Assembly: GCF_032118995.1 (NCBI RefSeq)
Contig: NC_092669.1
Location: forward strand, 5,207,501 to 5,271,500
DNA from: Asterias amurensis
Taxonomy: Eukaryota > Echinodermata > Asteroidea > Forcipulatida > Asteriidae
Direction: 5' to 3'
DNA length: 64,000 nucleotides
Below the pieces are notes generated by a model. It was given only the letters and a program-made list of their open reading frames with translations. It had not been told where the DNA came from and made no database searches. Positions 10,302 to 22,066 of the stretch are shown here, in pieces. Made by a program: the position numbers and the translations under genes. Each line of letters begins with the position of its first letter. Position 1 is the stretch's first letter.

Positions 10302-12336
10302 TTACCAACGGACTCGCACTCGTGTTCGCTCTTGGTTGTGGCTTTTGCCACTCGACAAGCGCGCGTGGTCTCCCCTTCAAGTCACTTGGGATCGCGGCTC
10401 GACAAATCTGTCCAAGCCACAATTGGCCTTGACAAAAGGCTAACCGTTCACAACGGAGATACTACACTGATCATAAGTGAGTTAGTCTTGTGACTGAGGA
10501 GACTGGACCCCTGTCTTTATTATTCACGAGCCTCGAAGTGTGATGCAGATGATCAGGCTAGGGATCGAGTTAGTCTTGATTGGGGAAATAGTTGTTGTGT
10601 TATTTATCGATAGAGGGCGCAAGGCTATATGAGACTGGATAAGTTTCAACTCCTTTTAAATAGGTTGGGTAAAGGTTACCCAGATTCCGCCTATACAAAA
10701 GAAAAAACACTTGCCCTCAAAGTTTGAGTTTAGTAAGCCTGTTTTATTATACACAAACCCTTTCTTTAAATCTTTCCAACCGCTAGTTGTTTAACCTATA
10801 ATTATGTCGGACATTTCGTCTAATAATTATTTTTTATGTAAGAAACCAGACAACACATTCAAACTTAAAATCCTTCCCATAACCTCCCTAATGAAACACT
10901 TAATTTTTGTGCTGCAATAACCCTTAGTACCAAGAAGGAAAAAAATATGCCTCAAAGCGGCACCCAAAACAAAATGATGGTAAATATTTACAGCAGTAAA
11001 AAAAAAAAACATACATTTTTAGGTGACCGTTTTTAAACCACTGAACGCTCGCAAAAATATTAATTACTGTTGTTTGAATTTTTAGTGGGGGTAAACTGCT
11101 ACAACTGTTTTACTAATGCTTGTACGAGTACAAAAGTAATGTAATGACCCACACGAAGTTGAAAACGTGAGTTTAACTGTAGTATATTCGTATAGGTATT
11201 AAACAAACTCTAAAGGCAAACTATCATAAGATGAAAATTATTTTAGCATGTAAAAACGTATTTTCATTACATAGTTTTACTCATTTCTCAAAAATTAGGG
11301 CACCTCAGCATCTGATATTTTAAGGTAAGCTTTCTATTATTATTATCTTCAAACGGTGTGAGTTTAATGTAAATCTGTGGACATTGTGTTTTGTGTTACT
11401 AAAAGTACCCAAATCCTTTAAAGGCAACATTTTCCTCTTTTTTTTTTTGGGGGGGGGGGGCTGTTTGGTAATTTTAATCCTTTACAAAAAATGAAGATAC
11501 GTGCTTTGAAATTCAAAGGTGTGGTTGCGTTCTTAATTAGCGCCGAAAATCTGGGGCAATTTATTGGTCTTTTTGAATGCATTGCCCTGGCCCCAGATTC
11601 GGCTCAGGCTAGCTTGGTCCGCGAGGTTTAGCTGCACACTACGCGAGCAAATACGTGAACGTGAACGTCGGACAACAATATTGTGTTGTTTTGGGTGACG
11701 TCGCAACTTTGGGCCTATCGCATGCTCACGTATGACGTCTGCGCGCACGTACGTACCTGATGTGAAAAATTGTAACTTCAGTATTCTAAAAATGTAAGAT
11801 TTTACCGATACAATATTTTCTGGCGTTCGCGTTCAACGTTCATGTTCACGCGAAATGTGCAGCTAAACCACCCGTACGCGCTTAGGGCTTAGACGAGATT
11901 AGCTGCCGGACGAAGCCGAATAGAAAGCCGAAGCCGTGGTTTCGAAAATGGCAAATGTCCACACGAACTATGTCCACGCACGAAGAATGTCATAGGATTG
12001 GACAATCTGAGAAGCATTACTACTGTAACGCTTCTCAGATTCAAATGTTTGGACACAACCGTGTTAATTTTGAACCTATAAGATCCTTCGTAGTGATTTG
12101 TTTTCCAGGCTCCTTTTACACTATCGAAAGCTACTGGTAAACTTCTAACCATAAGTTATGCCAATAACGCTTGTAATTATTACTTACTATACACACACCT
12201 CCTCTTTAAAATGTCTAATCTATTTGAAAAACTGTTACTTATACGAATTGTTCCTCTACTCAGGATGAAAATGGTTATGTGGAACCGTTTACCGTTCAGA
12301 CTCCACCGGCTTAAGCCCTACCTCTGTATTGGAACT

Positions 12337-14385
12337 TTATTCGATCAAAAAGTATACCAACCCAGTAACAAGTATAAAGAAACTATACGAACTACAGTGA
12401 ACTAAAGTTGCTGAACTTGCTTCCGGAACCTCACACCCTAAACCACCTCCCTCATACAAAGGACATTCTTCGAAATTCTCCATACAGTCGAGAATCTTAA
12501 GCCCTTGACGCTTGCCCGAATCTAAACCCCCTTCAACATAGCTGTAGTGAACCGGTGAAGTCGCTTCCCCTCCGAAGAAAACGCGGTCAACTCGACCTTC
12601 GAGCGCGTCGGTGCATTGCCTTGAGAGTTCGGTGGGCCAAGCGGAGTATGAACCCATGGTGAGTGGATTACTCGTCCAGCCTGAGACTAAGATATCCTCG
12701 ATGTCTGGAATGCTATCCCCGTACATGTTGCGAAGAACTTGCTCTATTTCAGCTTTGGTTTGAGATACTGGCTGGGCGTCCACTCGTCTTGACTCGTCAC
12801 CTTTTTTTAAGAGAAACATAAAAACAAATGTGAAAGCGAAGCCCTAATTAAAGAAAAAGAAGGGGAAAAAACACGTTACACAGACGCTTGAAAGGTCAGA
12901 GTCGGTGGTTAATCAACGTTGGTAAAACGATGACGTGCTAATATCAGGAAAGTCGTACAGTGTAAAATGTTGCTTACAACGTTAGTAACGTAGTAAGAAT
13001 ACGGGTAACCTAGCGTCCGCATGTTATTAACCTTGGGAATTGTTGGGCAGTAAAAAAGGTTGATTTCCAACGTTGGCACAACGTAGTATGCCGACGTTGG
13101 GACGTCGGCCCGACAAAGTCCGACGTCTTGGTGGTGTTGGGTCAACGTTGATCCAACATTTTTGACGTTAGATTGATGTAAAAACAAAGTAACCGCAACG
13201 TCACTACCAACCGTCAACAAAAAATGTGTACATTTGGCAACGTTGGGCCGACGTCATGTTAGCTGAAAAGATTTGCTTACCGGTTAAAGTCGCCAGCAGT
13301 GTGGGTGTGCCATTTGGATCATACCCCTCGGACTGGAAGTTGAAGAAAGCTGGGTAGTAGCCTTTTCTCGGGCTAGCATGCAGGATCCACTCCTTGTCGT
13401 CCCAGAACTTCGTTGGAAAGCTCAGGTAGATGTGCGTGTAGGCAGCTAGGAGTAACTTCTTGATGACAACATCCTTCCATTCTGGTAGAGGTGGGATGAA
13501 CTCAACTAAGTCATTCTGTAAGACACCGAGACTGAAGGTGACCAGGACTTGATCGGCGGTGTACACTGTGCCGTCATCGCAGGTGACAACCACCGAGGCA
13601 GGATCGCTCTGATCGATGGAGACTACTCTCTGATTCAAACGGGTGTGGTTGATGAACTCGGGCTCCTTTAAGAAACCAGCAACGACGTCAAAGATTGCAA
13701 TGAATCCTCTCGGATCCTTTAAGAAGTAGGTCTCACCAAAATCTTCCGCCTCATCCGTGGACAGAAGCTCAGAGGGTTCAGCGTACTCAAAGTCAATCTC
13801 GAACCACTCGATAAGTTTCTGTGTGTCACTTTTCGGGCTCCAACCTCCGAGACGTAACGCTGACCGCTGCGACATGTCAGGGTTGCTTTTCTTGCTCTGT
13901 ATCCTCGCCTTCAGAGAAAATAACTTTTCCATGGCCGGTTCGAGTTTGTCGTAATCGTTATCTGCCTGATATGTGACGTCGCTGCCGGTAGCATTCCGGA
14001 CTATATAGCTCTCATAGTCACTTGCTCTACGGTCGAGGTTTAGATCCATGGATAGTTGGTAAGTCTCAGGCCTTACCGGCCCGTAGGTCCATCCTGCTCC
14101 GAGTTCTATGGTACGATTAGCAAACGTAGTGGATCGGACACGGCCCCCAATCTGATCCGCTCCTTCTATAATGATAAAGTCATCCATGCCTGCGTCATGG
14201 AGGATCCGCGAAGCCTGTAGACCCGACGCACCGGCACCTAAGATAAGAACTTTAGCGTGATTATCCGAAGAAGACTCAGCCCGACGATCGCGCCGACTTG
14301 CCCCATGCACAGGCTGGGAAATCACGGTAAAGAAAACAACTGCGAGAATGGAAGAAAATAGTACAAGTTTCAGTGAAAACTCCAT
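12337..14385 (-). CDS. Secreted polyamine oxidase-like flavoprotein, copy C
   Basis: Two coding exons: 14385-13281 and 12800-12337 (522 aa), with the same junction and phase as copy A. It differs from A at only about eight residues in exon 1: Thr4 to Ser, and changes near residues 137, 152, 164, 189, 211, 270 and 311. It keeps the signal peptide, GAGASG, the tyrosine and histidine of AAYTHIYLSF, and the hydrophobic C-terminal tail, which here ends in LIE. The intron carries the same inserted CAACGTTGG-rich block as copy A. Expected role: a secreted or GPI-anchored amine oxidase that makes H2O2 outside the cell, if active. Its 5' flank holds a MITE that copy A lacks. The near identity could also reflect gene conversion. 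Confidence 0.85.
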
Positions 14386-14505
14386 TTTGCCTGCCTGGTA
14401 TCACTGCGAAATACTGCCACACCTTTGTAAAATTTCTAGGTCGAGTTGGGATTTAGCAAGTCAATACGATAATATCACAGTGCTCTGCCTAATGGAAACT
14501 TAAGG

Positions 14506-14702
14506 GAGCGTCTCAAAAGTCGGGCACGTTCCTAGCGCAAAAGAACGTTCCTGCGGGCATATGCCCGCAGGATCGCAACATCATGAAAAAGTATACGCGG
14601 AGCGTTCCAAAAGACCGGTCCTGTGGAACGGACTAAAGCGGCGGGGATACTCTTGCGATCCAAAAAGAACGTTCCTACCGTTCCGACTTTTGAGACGCTC
14701 CC
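14506..14702. mobile_element. Harbinger-like MITE upstream of copy C
   Basis: Terminal inverted repeats GGGAGCGTCTCAAAAGTCGG and CCGACTTTTGAGACGCTCCC are flanked on both sides by TAA, the 3-base target site typical of PIF/Harbinger elements. The matching place in copy A (AAACTTGGTCATAACATGG, about 3181) is empty, so the element arrived after the duplication or was lost from A. It has no coding capacity. Confidence 0.75.
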
Positions 14703-15036
14703 TAATGGTCATAACATGGAGGTCATATATGACAGAGATGGTTGTTATGCATGCCAGCCCGTCACTATTGCAAGGCTTTACCACTTTGTGTTTGAACTTA
14801 GACCGTGACCGACTTGGTTGAATCGTAGAGTAGGAACAGATTATGGTGGCATGCCACCCATCACTATATTACAAGGCTAGACCGTGACTATAAATAATGC
14901 TTATGAATCTTGAACCGACCCACTTTAAATCACTTCCGCACGAATGAGCACACACTGTTGGTTTGTTTTTATGCTGCATGCATGGTCGGGTTGTTTTTTT
15001 GTTGCCTTCGGCTCGGGCATTCATCACACGGCAATA

Positions 15037-15599
15037 GACTGTGCAAGTCTCGCGAGAAATTGAACTTCCGGGACCATTGTGGTCCCAACCTAATGGAGTT
15101 TTACGTTGGGGAGATTTTGTTCTGTCAATAATTTTAGTTTAACATAAGTTATGACTCTAAAAAGTGAATATGTTCTTGGGAATGTAAAAATAAGTGATTA
15201 AAAACAGAAAAGTAAAATCAATTCAACAAATTAACGAAGAAAACTAAAGAAAAAAACTTGACCTCCAGTTTCCGGTTTACTCTAAACAATTCAGAATATT
15301 ACCCAATTGACGTTCCCATTATCGCTGAACGCTGAACCTATGTGATAATCGCACCAATTGGACGTGATTCACAAACGGGGTTTGTTAGAAAAACCATCCA
15401 GGTCGATGTCGAACAGCAATCCTCGTCCCGATAAATCTATAATATTTACGTTAATTTAAACAAAACAATTATTATGTACACGAATTAAAATAATAATTAT
15501 ACAAAAAGTACGTTAAAAATAACAATTTGGTTTTTTACAAAAATATACTTTTTTTCGAATTAAGTTCTCGTTTTCGCTACGTGCGAGACTTGCACAGTC
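15037..15599. mobile_element. TA-flanked DNA element, copy 1
   Basis: Ends are GACTGTGCAAGTCTCGCG and CGAGACTTGCACAGTC, inverted, with TA on both sides. The interior is AT-rich and has no ORF of note. TA target sites suggest a Tc1/mariner-like non-autonomous element. Relatives are at 16454-17157 and, as a right part only, about 21720-21942. Confidence 0.7.
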
Positions 15600-15963
15600 T
15601 ATTCGACCTTGCCTGTTTTAAACGACCGTGAAAGAACTGAAAGCTACCCATTCATAAATGCCTTTTTGATTATAAGGCGTTAAAAATACAATTTCAGACA
15701 CTTAACAATTGAAAACTCGAGATTTTAAATATTTTTTTCTTCAAACAATCTGTTCGATGCGCGTGGGTTGTGTGTACGCGCGCGCGCTTAGATTACGCGC
15801 TGTTACCATTGAATTGCGTTCCGCGTGAAAAGTCTTGCGCGCCCGACACGCGGAAGCCAGCTTGTTATAAACACTGGTCTTTATCAAAGGTTTATACACC
15901 CCCACGTGAAGTGCTCTCCACCAACAGGAATAGCGAAACTGTCTGAGGTATATAAATCAAGTG

Positions 15964-16332
15964 TTATGCCACGATGCCTTAGATCGGGGCGAGTTCGTCC
16001 ATGAAAAGCTTTTGAAACCGTTTCTCATCAAATGCATGTGAGATGTTGTAAGAGTAGAAATAATCCACACAAAATTATTGTGCCTCGAAGATGCCTGGCT
16101 TTCAAGTTATCCTACGTCTTGAACTAGAACGGCACGCCGTAATTGTGGATTCAAGTTGTTGACTCCATGAAAAATGGCCAGACCCGTGTTCGAAAAGGAA
16201 AACCACGCAATTTCGAGGCATATTTTGTGTTATATTTTACTTTTAAAATCTTTCTTACTATGAATTTTATAATAAACGGTTTCAAACGCTTTTCATGGAC
16301 ACACTCGACCGATCTAAGGCAACGTGTCCCCT
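15964..16332. mobile_element. TTAA MITE, AGGAACACG family, diverged copy
   Basis: The right end reads CGATCTAAGGCAACGTGTCC then CTTTAAA, and the left part carries the inverted TTAGATCGGGGCGAG. It matches the better copies at 20755 and 53307. The left boundary is degraded. Confidence 0.6.
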
Positions 16333-16362
16333 TTAAAGACACTGAACTCAACGGTGACTGCT

Positions 16363-16451
16363 CTATATTCCGACACCCCTATGTTCCGACACCCCTATAT
16401 GTTCCGACAACTCAACCTATATTCCGACACCCATGTTCCGACACCTCTATA
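16363..16451. repeat. Minisatellite array 1 (CCGACACCCCTATRTT unit)
   Basis: About five copies of a 14-20 base unit, CCGACACCCCTATGTT with variants. The array stops at the left end of the TA-flanked element and resumes on its far side at 17160. Confidence 0.8.
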
Positions 16452-16453
16452 TA

Positions 16454-17157
16454 GACTGTGCAAGTCTCGCGCGGATTTGAACTTTATGGTCCCAACCTTA
16501 TGGAGTTTTACGTTGGGGAGATTTTGTTTCGTCCATTACTTTAGTTTAATATATTTTATGACCATAAAAATGACGTATGTTGTTAAAAATTTAATACTAA
16601 TTAACAACATATATGAAAGTAAAAATAAAGTCAACATAATAACGAAGAAAAACCGATATTTAAACTTGACCTCAGGTCAGGTTATTAGTAAAAAAAATTA
16701 AGAATTTGTGCCCATCTCCGATCACGAAACTTACGCAGACGCTTGTTTTGGCCGCGCGGGGTGGAAAGCCTTTTCATTGGTCGCTTAGGCGTCGGCTTCC
16801 TCTTTAAAATGTGTCACGCGTTTATCTAACGCCCTTGCGGACCACCGTGCGTCCGTGTATGAACCAGCTTTCAGTAGTTTCACATTCGGGCGTAGATTTA
16901 CAAAAGGGGTTTCAAAACATTTAAGATCAAACAAACATCCTTGTCCCAGAGTTTTACTTTTGTCTATATATAGACTTTAACCGATAATGTGTATTAGTTT
17001 AAAAAGCTAAAACTAATTTAAACAAGCTCGTATGGGTATTTTTGTTGTTCAGATTTGGCATTAAGAAAAAATTAAAGCAAAGATTTGATTCATAAAAAAA
17101 TTAAGTTCTTCAGTTGTCGTGTTTTCTCGCTCCGGTGCGCGCGAGACTTGCACAGTC
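16454..17157. mobile_element. TA-flanked DNA element inserted in minisatellite
   Basis: Same ends as the 15037 copy (GACTGTGCAAGTCTCGCG and GCGAGACTTGCACAGTC). TA lies at 16452-16453 and again at 17158-17159. Removing the element and one TA restores CCTCTATATTCCGAC, an ordinary unit of the surrounding minisatellite. This proves both the boundaries and the TA duplication. Confidence 0.85.
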
Positions 17158-17159
17158 TA

Positions 17160-17252
17160 TTCCGACACCCCTATGTTCCGACACCCTTATATTCCAACGA
17201 CCCAAACACCCCTATGTTCCGACACCCCTATGTTCCGACAACCTGTACCAAT
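17160..17252. repeat. Minisatellite array 1, continued
   Basis: Further copies of TTCCGACACCCCTATG on the same strand, directly after the inserted element. Confidence 0.8.
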
Positions 17253-17868
17253 AGTTTGTGTTAGCCATTTTTTTAAAGAAAAACGGTGTGACTTGAAAAA
17301 AACTACGCATGTTTGCAATTTAGTTCATGAACGTACCGGTAACCTATCTTTATGTAGTCCCACAAAGGAGTTTAATTTGTATAACAAGATTCTGCTATTA
17401 CAAATATTCGGTTTTTTTAGAAGAGGACTGAGTAATGGATGGGTGGTGAGACTGAATTATTTATTTTTATTCATTGTTAACAAATTATTATGACTATTAT
17501 TTTTATTATTAAAACCAAAATTGTGGTGGGGGCAAAGGAAAGAAATTACACATCGGCGCAATAAACGCAGGAAAGGGTTGGAATTTTTATTAATTGAAGG
17601 CTCATGAAATTTTATCAACACGGACACGCACCTAACAATAGTAAAGTACCGAGTATTTTATTGCCAGCTACCTCGGTGAGCCATACTCATGTGTATAACC
17701 ACACAAAAAAAAATAAATGCATGCGTGATTCCATCACTTTTTAAAATAGTACAAATTCATTTTATGAATGTTAAAACCTAATCCCGGTCGAAAATTACTG
17801 GGAAACCTTGCGTAATACAATTTGTGTTTTTGTTATTGATCAACTGAGTAATAATGTGCGGGAACAAC

Positions 17869-18046
17869 TTGTCGGAATATAGGGGTGTCGGAACATAGGG
17901 GTGTCGGAATATAGGGGTGTCGGAACATAGGGGTGTCGGAATATGGTGTCGGAATATAAGGATGTCGGAACATAGGGGTGTCGGAATATAGGCTGAGTTG
18001 TCGGGACATAGGAGTGTCGGAACATAGGGGTGTCGGGATATAGGTG
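17869..18046. repeat. Minisatellite array 2, inverted orientation
   Basis: About ten copies of GTCGGAATATAGGGGT and variants. This is the reverse complement of the array at 16363-17252, so the two arrays could pair across about 600 bases. A fragment of the GGCACTGGACACTATTGG MITE family follows at about 18060-18215. Confidence 0.85.
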
Positions 18047-18639
18047 TGTAACCGAACTCAACACTATTGGTAATTGCCAAAGACCTTTCTTCGTATGTCA
18101 ACATTTGCACAAAACAAATTTGTGAAAATTTGAGCTCATTATTATTGGTCGTCGAAGTTGCGAGAAAATAATGAAAGAAAAAACACACAAATCAAATTGA
18201 GGTCTCGAATTAAACTCGTAGAAAAATCCGGAGCGGTTAAAAAAAGTTACAGCCTAGCTGTTGAGTGCTCATATAAACAGCGTATGGTGGAAAAAGAGAA
18301 ATAATATTCCTGATCCCCGATGGAAAGCATCTTTGCCTGGACTTTTTCACTGGTTAGGTGGGGGTAATTGTGATATGTAGGGGGGGGAGGTGCACCTTTT
18401 CATTTCGTTTTCCAAATGACATGGGACATTGAAAGTTCGAAGCTTACACTCCCCATCCCCATTGTCCACTCCCCCACCCACCCCCCCTTGAAAAATTCAT
18501 AATAATTCTTCTCCAGCAGACCCCATCTCTTTCCACACCCCACTTTTCAATGGGGAAAAAAATCTACATAACAAAAGGTTGGGCATTGCCCCATGATGCA
18601 TGACGATGCCAGCGTGGTCACGTGTTGTCCGGGGGCGCG

Positions 18640-18702
18640 CAAGCGCAGAACGTGGTTTGTCGCCACACCGTAAAAATTCATTGCGGATACGGAGCGTTGA
18701 CG
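18640..18702 (+). promoter_or_regulatory. Candidate promoter and noncoding first exon for the first SR gene
   Basis: A short CpG-rich island (GGGGGCGCGCAAGCGCAG) in an otherwise AT-rich repeat zone is followed by a near-perfect splice donor, ACG then GTGAGTAT, at 18703. The next clear plus-strand acceptor that leads into a gene is 22049, just before the SR gene start codon. No transcript evidence; this is inference. Confidence 0.3.
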
Positions 18703-19328
18703 GTGAGTATATACTACCACTGGTACTACATTTTTCAATAAATAATCATGAAATAATACTCTTAGGACGTTGAAATCTTCTTTAAAGGACTCTTTACTGC
18801 CTGTAGATAATATGTGGCTAACAACTGCGTTATTAAAATTAGCTTTAATGTGTGATATATCGGCCCAAATAGCTCGGTTTTTGATGATTGATTGATGACG
18901 ACTCTGCGCAATGCTTAGCGTTGTTGCCCGGTTTCCGGACAAGTGTGCCATTTTTTGCAATGTTGATTTTATCTCGCTGCAGAATCCGGGATTCTTTTAA
19001 ATAATGAATAGCCACAATATCGTATGTTACCTTATGAAACGATAATCTAAATCATTGCAAGCAATGTGATTATACTTTTTTTTTTTTTTTCAGTGTTTTT
19101 GGTCGTTCTTTCTTATTTTATTTTTATTCTTTTGTTCGAATTTGTGAACATCATGAATGATGGTGAAGTTGCTTCCTGTGAACTAGCTCCTTTGTTTAAT
19201 TGTAGACTTATAGGTTAGGATAAAAACAGAAGTACAACTGGAATTTGATCAACGCTGAATCATGGAGGCTAGCCTTTGAACTTGTGATGTAGATCTCTGT
19301 GGTTTTTATAGGATGTCGGACACTTTAA

Positions 19329-19703
19329 AGCCATTGCATTGGACCCTTTTGGTACAGAAAAGAAAAAAAAGTTCACAGATTTACAAATAACTTAACAGGG
19401 TTTACAGAAGGTAGTAAGTGGGAAAAGACTTCACATGAAATATTTTTCCATGAAATGCTTTAATTTTTGAGAAAACAGTAAAACAATATCAAATCTCGTT
19501 AGCCGAGAGTTACGGATTTATTTTAAACACATGTCATGACACGGCGAAACGCGCAGATACACAGGTGGGTTTTCCCGTTATTTTCTCCAAACTCTGATGA
19601 CCGATTGAGCCTAAATTTTCACAGGTTTGTTATTTGATATAGAAGTTGTGACACACGATGTGTGGGCCTTGGACAGCAGTGTTTACTGAAAGTGTCAATG
19701 GCT
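19329..19703. mobile_element. TTAA MITE, AGCCATTGGAC family
   Basis: Flanked by TTAA at 19325-19328 and 19704-19707. The ends AGCCATTG and CAATGGCT are inverted. The interior has the family words GGGTTTACAGAAGGTAG and CATGACACGGCGAAACG. Other copies: 39559, 46912 and 60740. Confidence 0.8.
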
Positions 19704-20278
19704 TTAAACCTTTGCCACGTGCATCACACTTCATGCCTTCGGGACACTTCGTACCGTAACCAAATTGGTCATTTTGTACTGTGGGCAGGGTATGAAGTGA
19801 CTATAGTATCAGCCGAGTCACTTGGTACCTTCATTAAAATGTGTATTCCTCAATAATTTAGTTGAGATGAAAATTAATAATACATTATTAATTATAATTT
19901 TTTGTTTGAACATGAATGTAATTTTAAATGTGAAATTAATATTTTGTATAAGTTACTTACCACCGCCAAGGACAACATTCTTCCGCCAATATTTTTTTTA
20001 CAAGTATTTACAAGTCGAACAATCACACAATCTTCAAAATGGCTCCTTGGTCCCAACATATATTAACAGTTGGTTTTATTTTATAATCATCCGATCACAA
20101 AGCACAAAATAATCATAAATGAAGCAGAAATCCCGAATTGGTACGAAGGTTGGAAGTGTATTGTGAGAAGGTACGAAGTGACTCGTGAGAAGGTAGGAAG
20201 TGTCTTGTAAGAAGGTACAACGTGTCCAAGGTACGAAGTGTCCAAAGTCACTTCGGACCTTGAGGATGTACAAAGTGT

Positions 20279-20500
20279 CCAGTAGTGCTGGGCGAATAGT
20301 GAAATTTTGTTATTCGGATACTGTTGGCCAACTATCCGAATCTAACCGGATATTTGTATAGTTTTTTGCCGCTAGAGGTCGCTATTTAAAAAAATATGAT
20401 TATTATTACTTTTTTGCAGCTAGACGGCGCTTTTTGTTTGTGAATGAGATCTTATGGGCGGATTGATATTAGCTTTATACAGTGTCACTCGGTTCATTCA
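20279..20500. repeat. hAT-like fragment (CAGTAGTGCTGGGCGAATA)
   Basis: The sequence starts CAGTAGTGCTGGGCGAATAG and has inverted CGGATA and TATCCG words. Starts of this type are common in hAT-like elements. No right end was found. The 200 bases before it repeat GGTACGAAGTGTCC several times. Confidence 0.4.
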
Positions 20501-20754
20501 TAAAAATGACCGGATCTAATTTAAAGATGGCGATTTGCTTTTTCTTTTGATCTTGAATCTTGATCGACTCTCTGTGAAGGAAAACTTTTGTAATCTTTAA
20601 ACAAATTACATCAGAAATGTCATTGTTTTAACTCTTCACGGAGGTGAGCATAGTTAAATACTTAATATATGTTGTTTTATGCTGTCTTAATAGAAGTTTC
20701 ATAAGGATTCAGAGAAAACATTCATATCAGTTGTCGCTAGACATTCACCATTAA

Positions 20755-21134
20755 AGGAACACGTTGCCTTGGATCGGACGAGTTGGTCAAAACAAAAGCG
20801 TTTGTAACCGTTTTGTATAATGCATATGGTTGGAAAGATGTTTTAAAAGTAGAATACAATGATCCACACAAGTTTGCCTCGAAAGTGCGTGGTTTTCCTT
20901 CTACTGTGCGAACTAACACGGTCGGCCATTTATGGGAGTCAAAATTTTGAACCCCATAAATGGCCGACGTGTTAGTCGACGAGGTAAAAGGAAAACCACA
21001 CAATTTCGAGGCTTGTTTGTGTGGATCATTGTATTCTACTTTTACAACATCTTTCTAACCATATGCATTTTATAAAAAACGGTTACAAACGCTTTTCAAA
21101 GACCAACTCGACCGATCCAAGGCAACGTGTTCCT
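20755..21134. mobile_element. TTAA MITE, AGGAACACG family
   Basis: TTAA lies at 20751-20754 and 21135-21138. The ends AGGAACACGTTGCCTTGGAT and ATCCAAGGCAACGTGTTCCT are exact inverted repeats. The centre is a strong hairpin around CGGCCATTTATGGG. It belongs with the copy at 53307. Confidence 0.9.
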
Positions 21135-21719
21135 TTAATGGGATATTTGAATAATTGGCCCAGGCCTAGTGTCCAAGTGGAAGTGGCAAAGGTACGAAGT
21201 GTCCTGACTGACACCGTTTTTCTAAAATCTTACTAGGCCTAAATATTAAAATACCTCCTTTTATTTTCTATTTTCAGTTCATGAGACACAAATAAAACTA
21301 AATTGAATGAAGGTGTATTACTTTCACCTAGCCCCACTTGTGTGGCCAAGGATAGCTGAATCCTTAGCCACACATGCGTCCACATGTAGCTAAGGAATAC
21401 AAACATTCCGGTGCCTTATCTACGAGCCAACCGGCAGTATAAACCGGCTGGATGTGTTCACCTAACTCTTAGCTTGCTTTGTGTGTATTGATAAGTGAAA
21501 CAAATAAAACAAATTAAAGAAATTTTTTAAGATATCTTTGCGACCTTTCGCCGACTCTAATTTCATCGAATCAGCATGACATCATTGGCCTGCCGAGCTT
21601 TGGACTGTGAGGGCACGAATACAAATAAACGGCTGTTTAATGTGAATTAAGCTTGTGTACTTTTTGCGCGCACATGCTACGTAGTTCTCTAAAAAAATAA
21701 TTAATAAAAAAGTAATTTC

Positions 21720-21942
21720 ACGTGCGTAGATTTACAAAAGGGGTTTAAACAAATTTAAGATCAAACAAACATCCTTGTCCCAGAGTTTTACTTTTGTCTA
21801 TACATAGACTTTAACCAATAACTAATTTAAAAAGCTCTATAGAGTATTTTTGTTGTCCAGATTCGGCAATAAGAATAAATTAAAGCAAAGTTCTTCAGTT
21901 GTCGTGTTTTATCTCTCCGTTGTGCACGAAACTTGCACAGTC
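21720..21942. mobile_element. TA-flanked element, right part
   Basis: It shares GTAGATTTACAAAAGGGGTT and the right end ACTTGCACAGTC with the element at 16454. The left end is missing or too diverged to place. Confidence 0.6.
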
Positions 21943-22066
21943 TATTGCAGCATTTCAAGGTTACCAGATGCACGTAGCCTTTTAGAAGGATCAGGCTATT
22001 AATGCTTCATCAATTTGTTATCACTAATTTATAATCTGTTTTTCTTTAGGTTAGAGAAAGAACACG

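Larger units (their letters stand above)
8870..11303. other. Intergenic upstream of copy B
   Basis: No gene seen apart from the fold-back elements listed. About 8870-9070 is the 5' flank of copy B and shares words such as GATGAGCACCCTG with the flank of copy A. The stretch at 10440-11300 is AT-rich with nothing recognisable. Confidence 0.5.
11304..14965. repeat. Segmental duplication, right copy (pairs with 1-3380)
   Basis: It begins with CTCAGCATCTGATATTTTAA, as at base 1, and runs through copy C of the oxidase into its 5' flank. It ends near the GAGCACACACTGTTGG that corresponds to GAGCACCCTGTTGG at about 3359. The junction at 11303/11304 marks one breakpoint of the duplicated block. Confidence 0.88.

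Noticed and set aside
10186-10443. Open frames with GRTWV and HTGVDPGE words
   Set aside because: They are translations of the tandem fold-back elements and occur in both orientations because the arms are inverted repeats.
17778-18188. 136-residue minus-strand open frame with repeated PTPLYSD words
   Set aside because: It is a translation of the minisatellite; similar frames exist in other phases of the same array.
18547-18960. 137-residue minus-strand open frame
   Set aside because: No domain, signal or splice pattern; codon use is not gene-like, and it overlaps the promoter-like patch.
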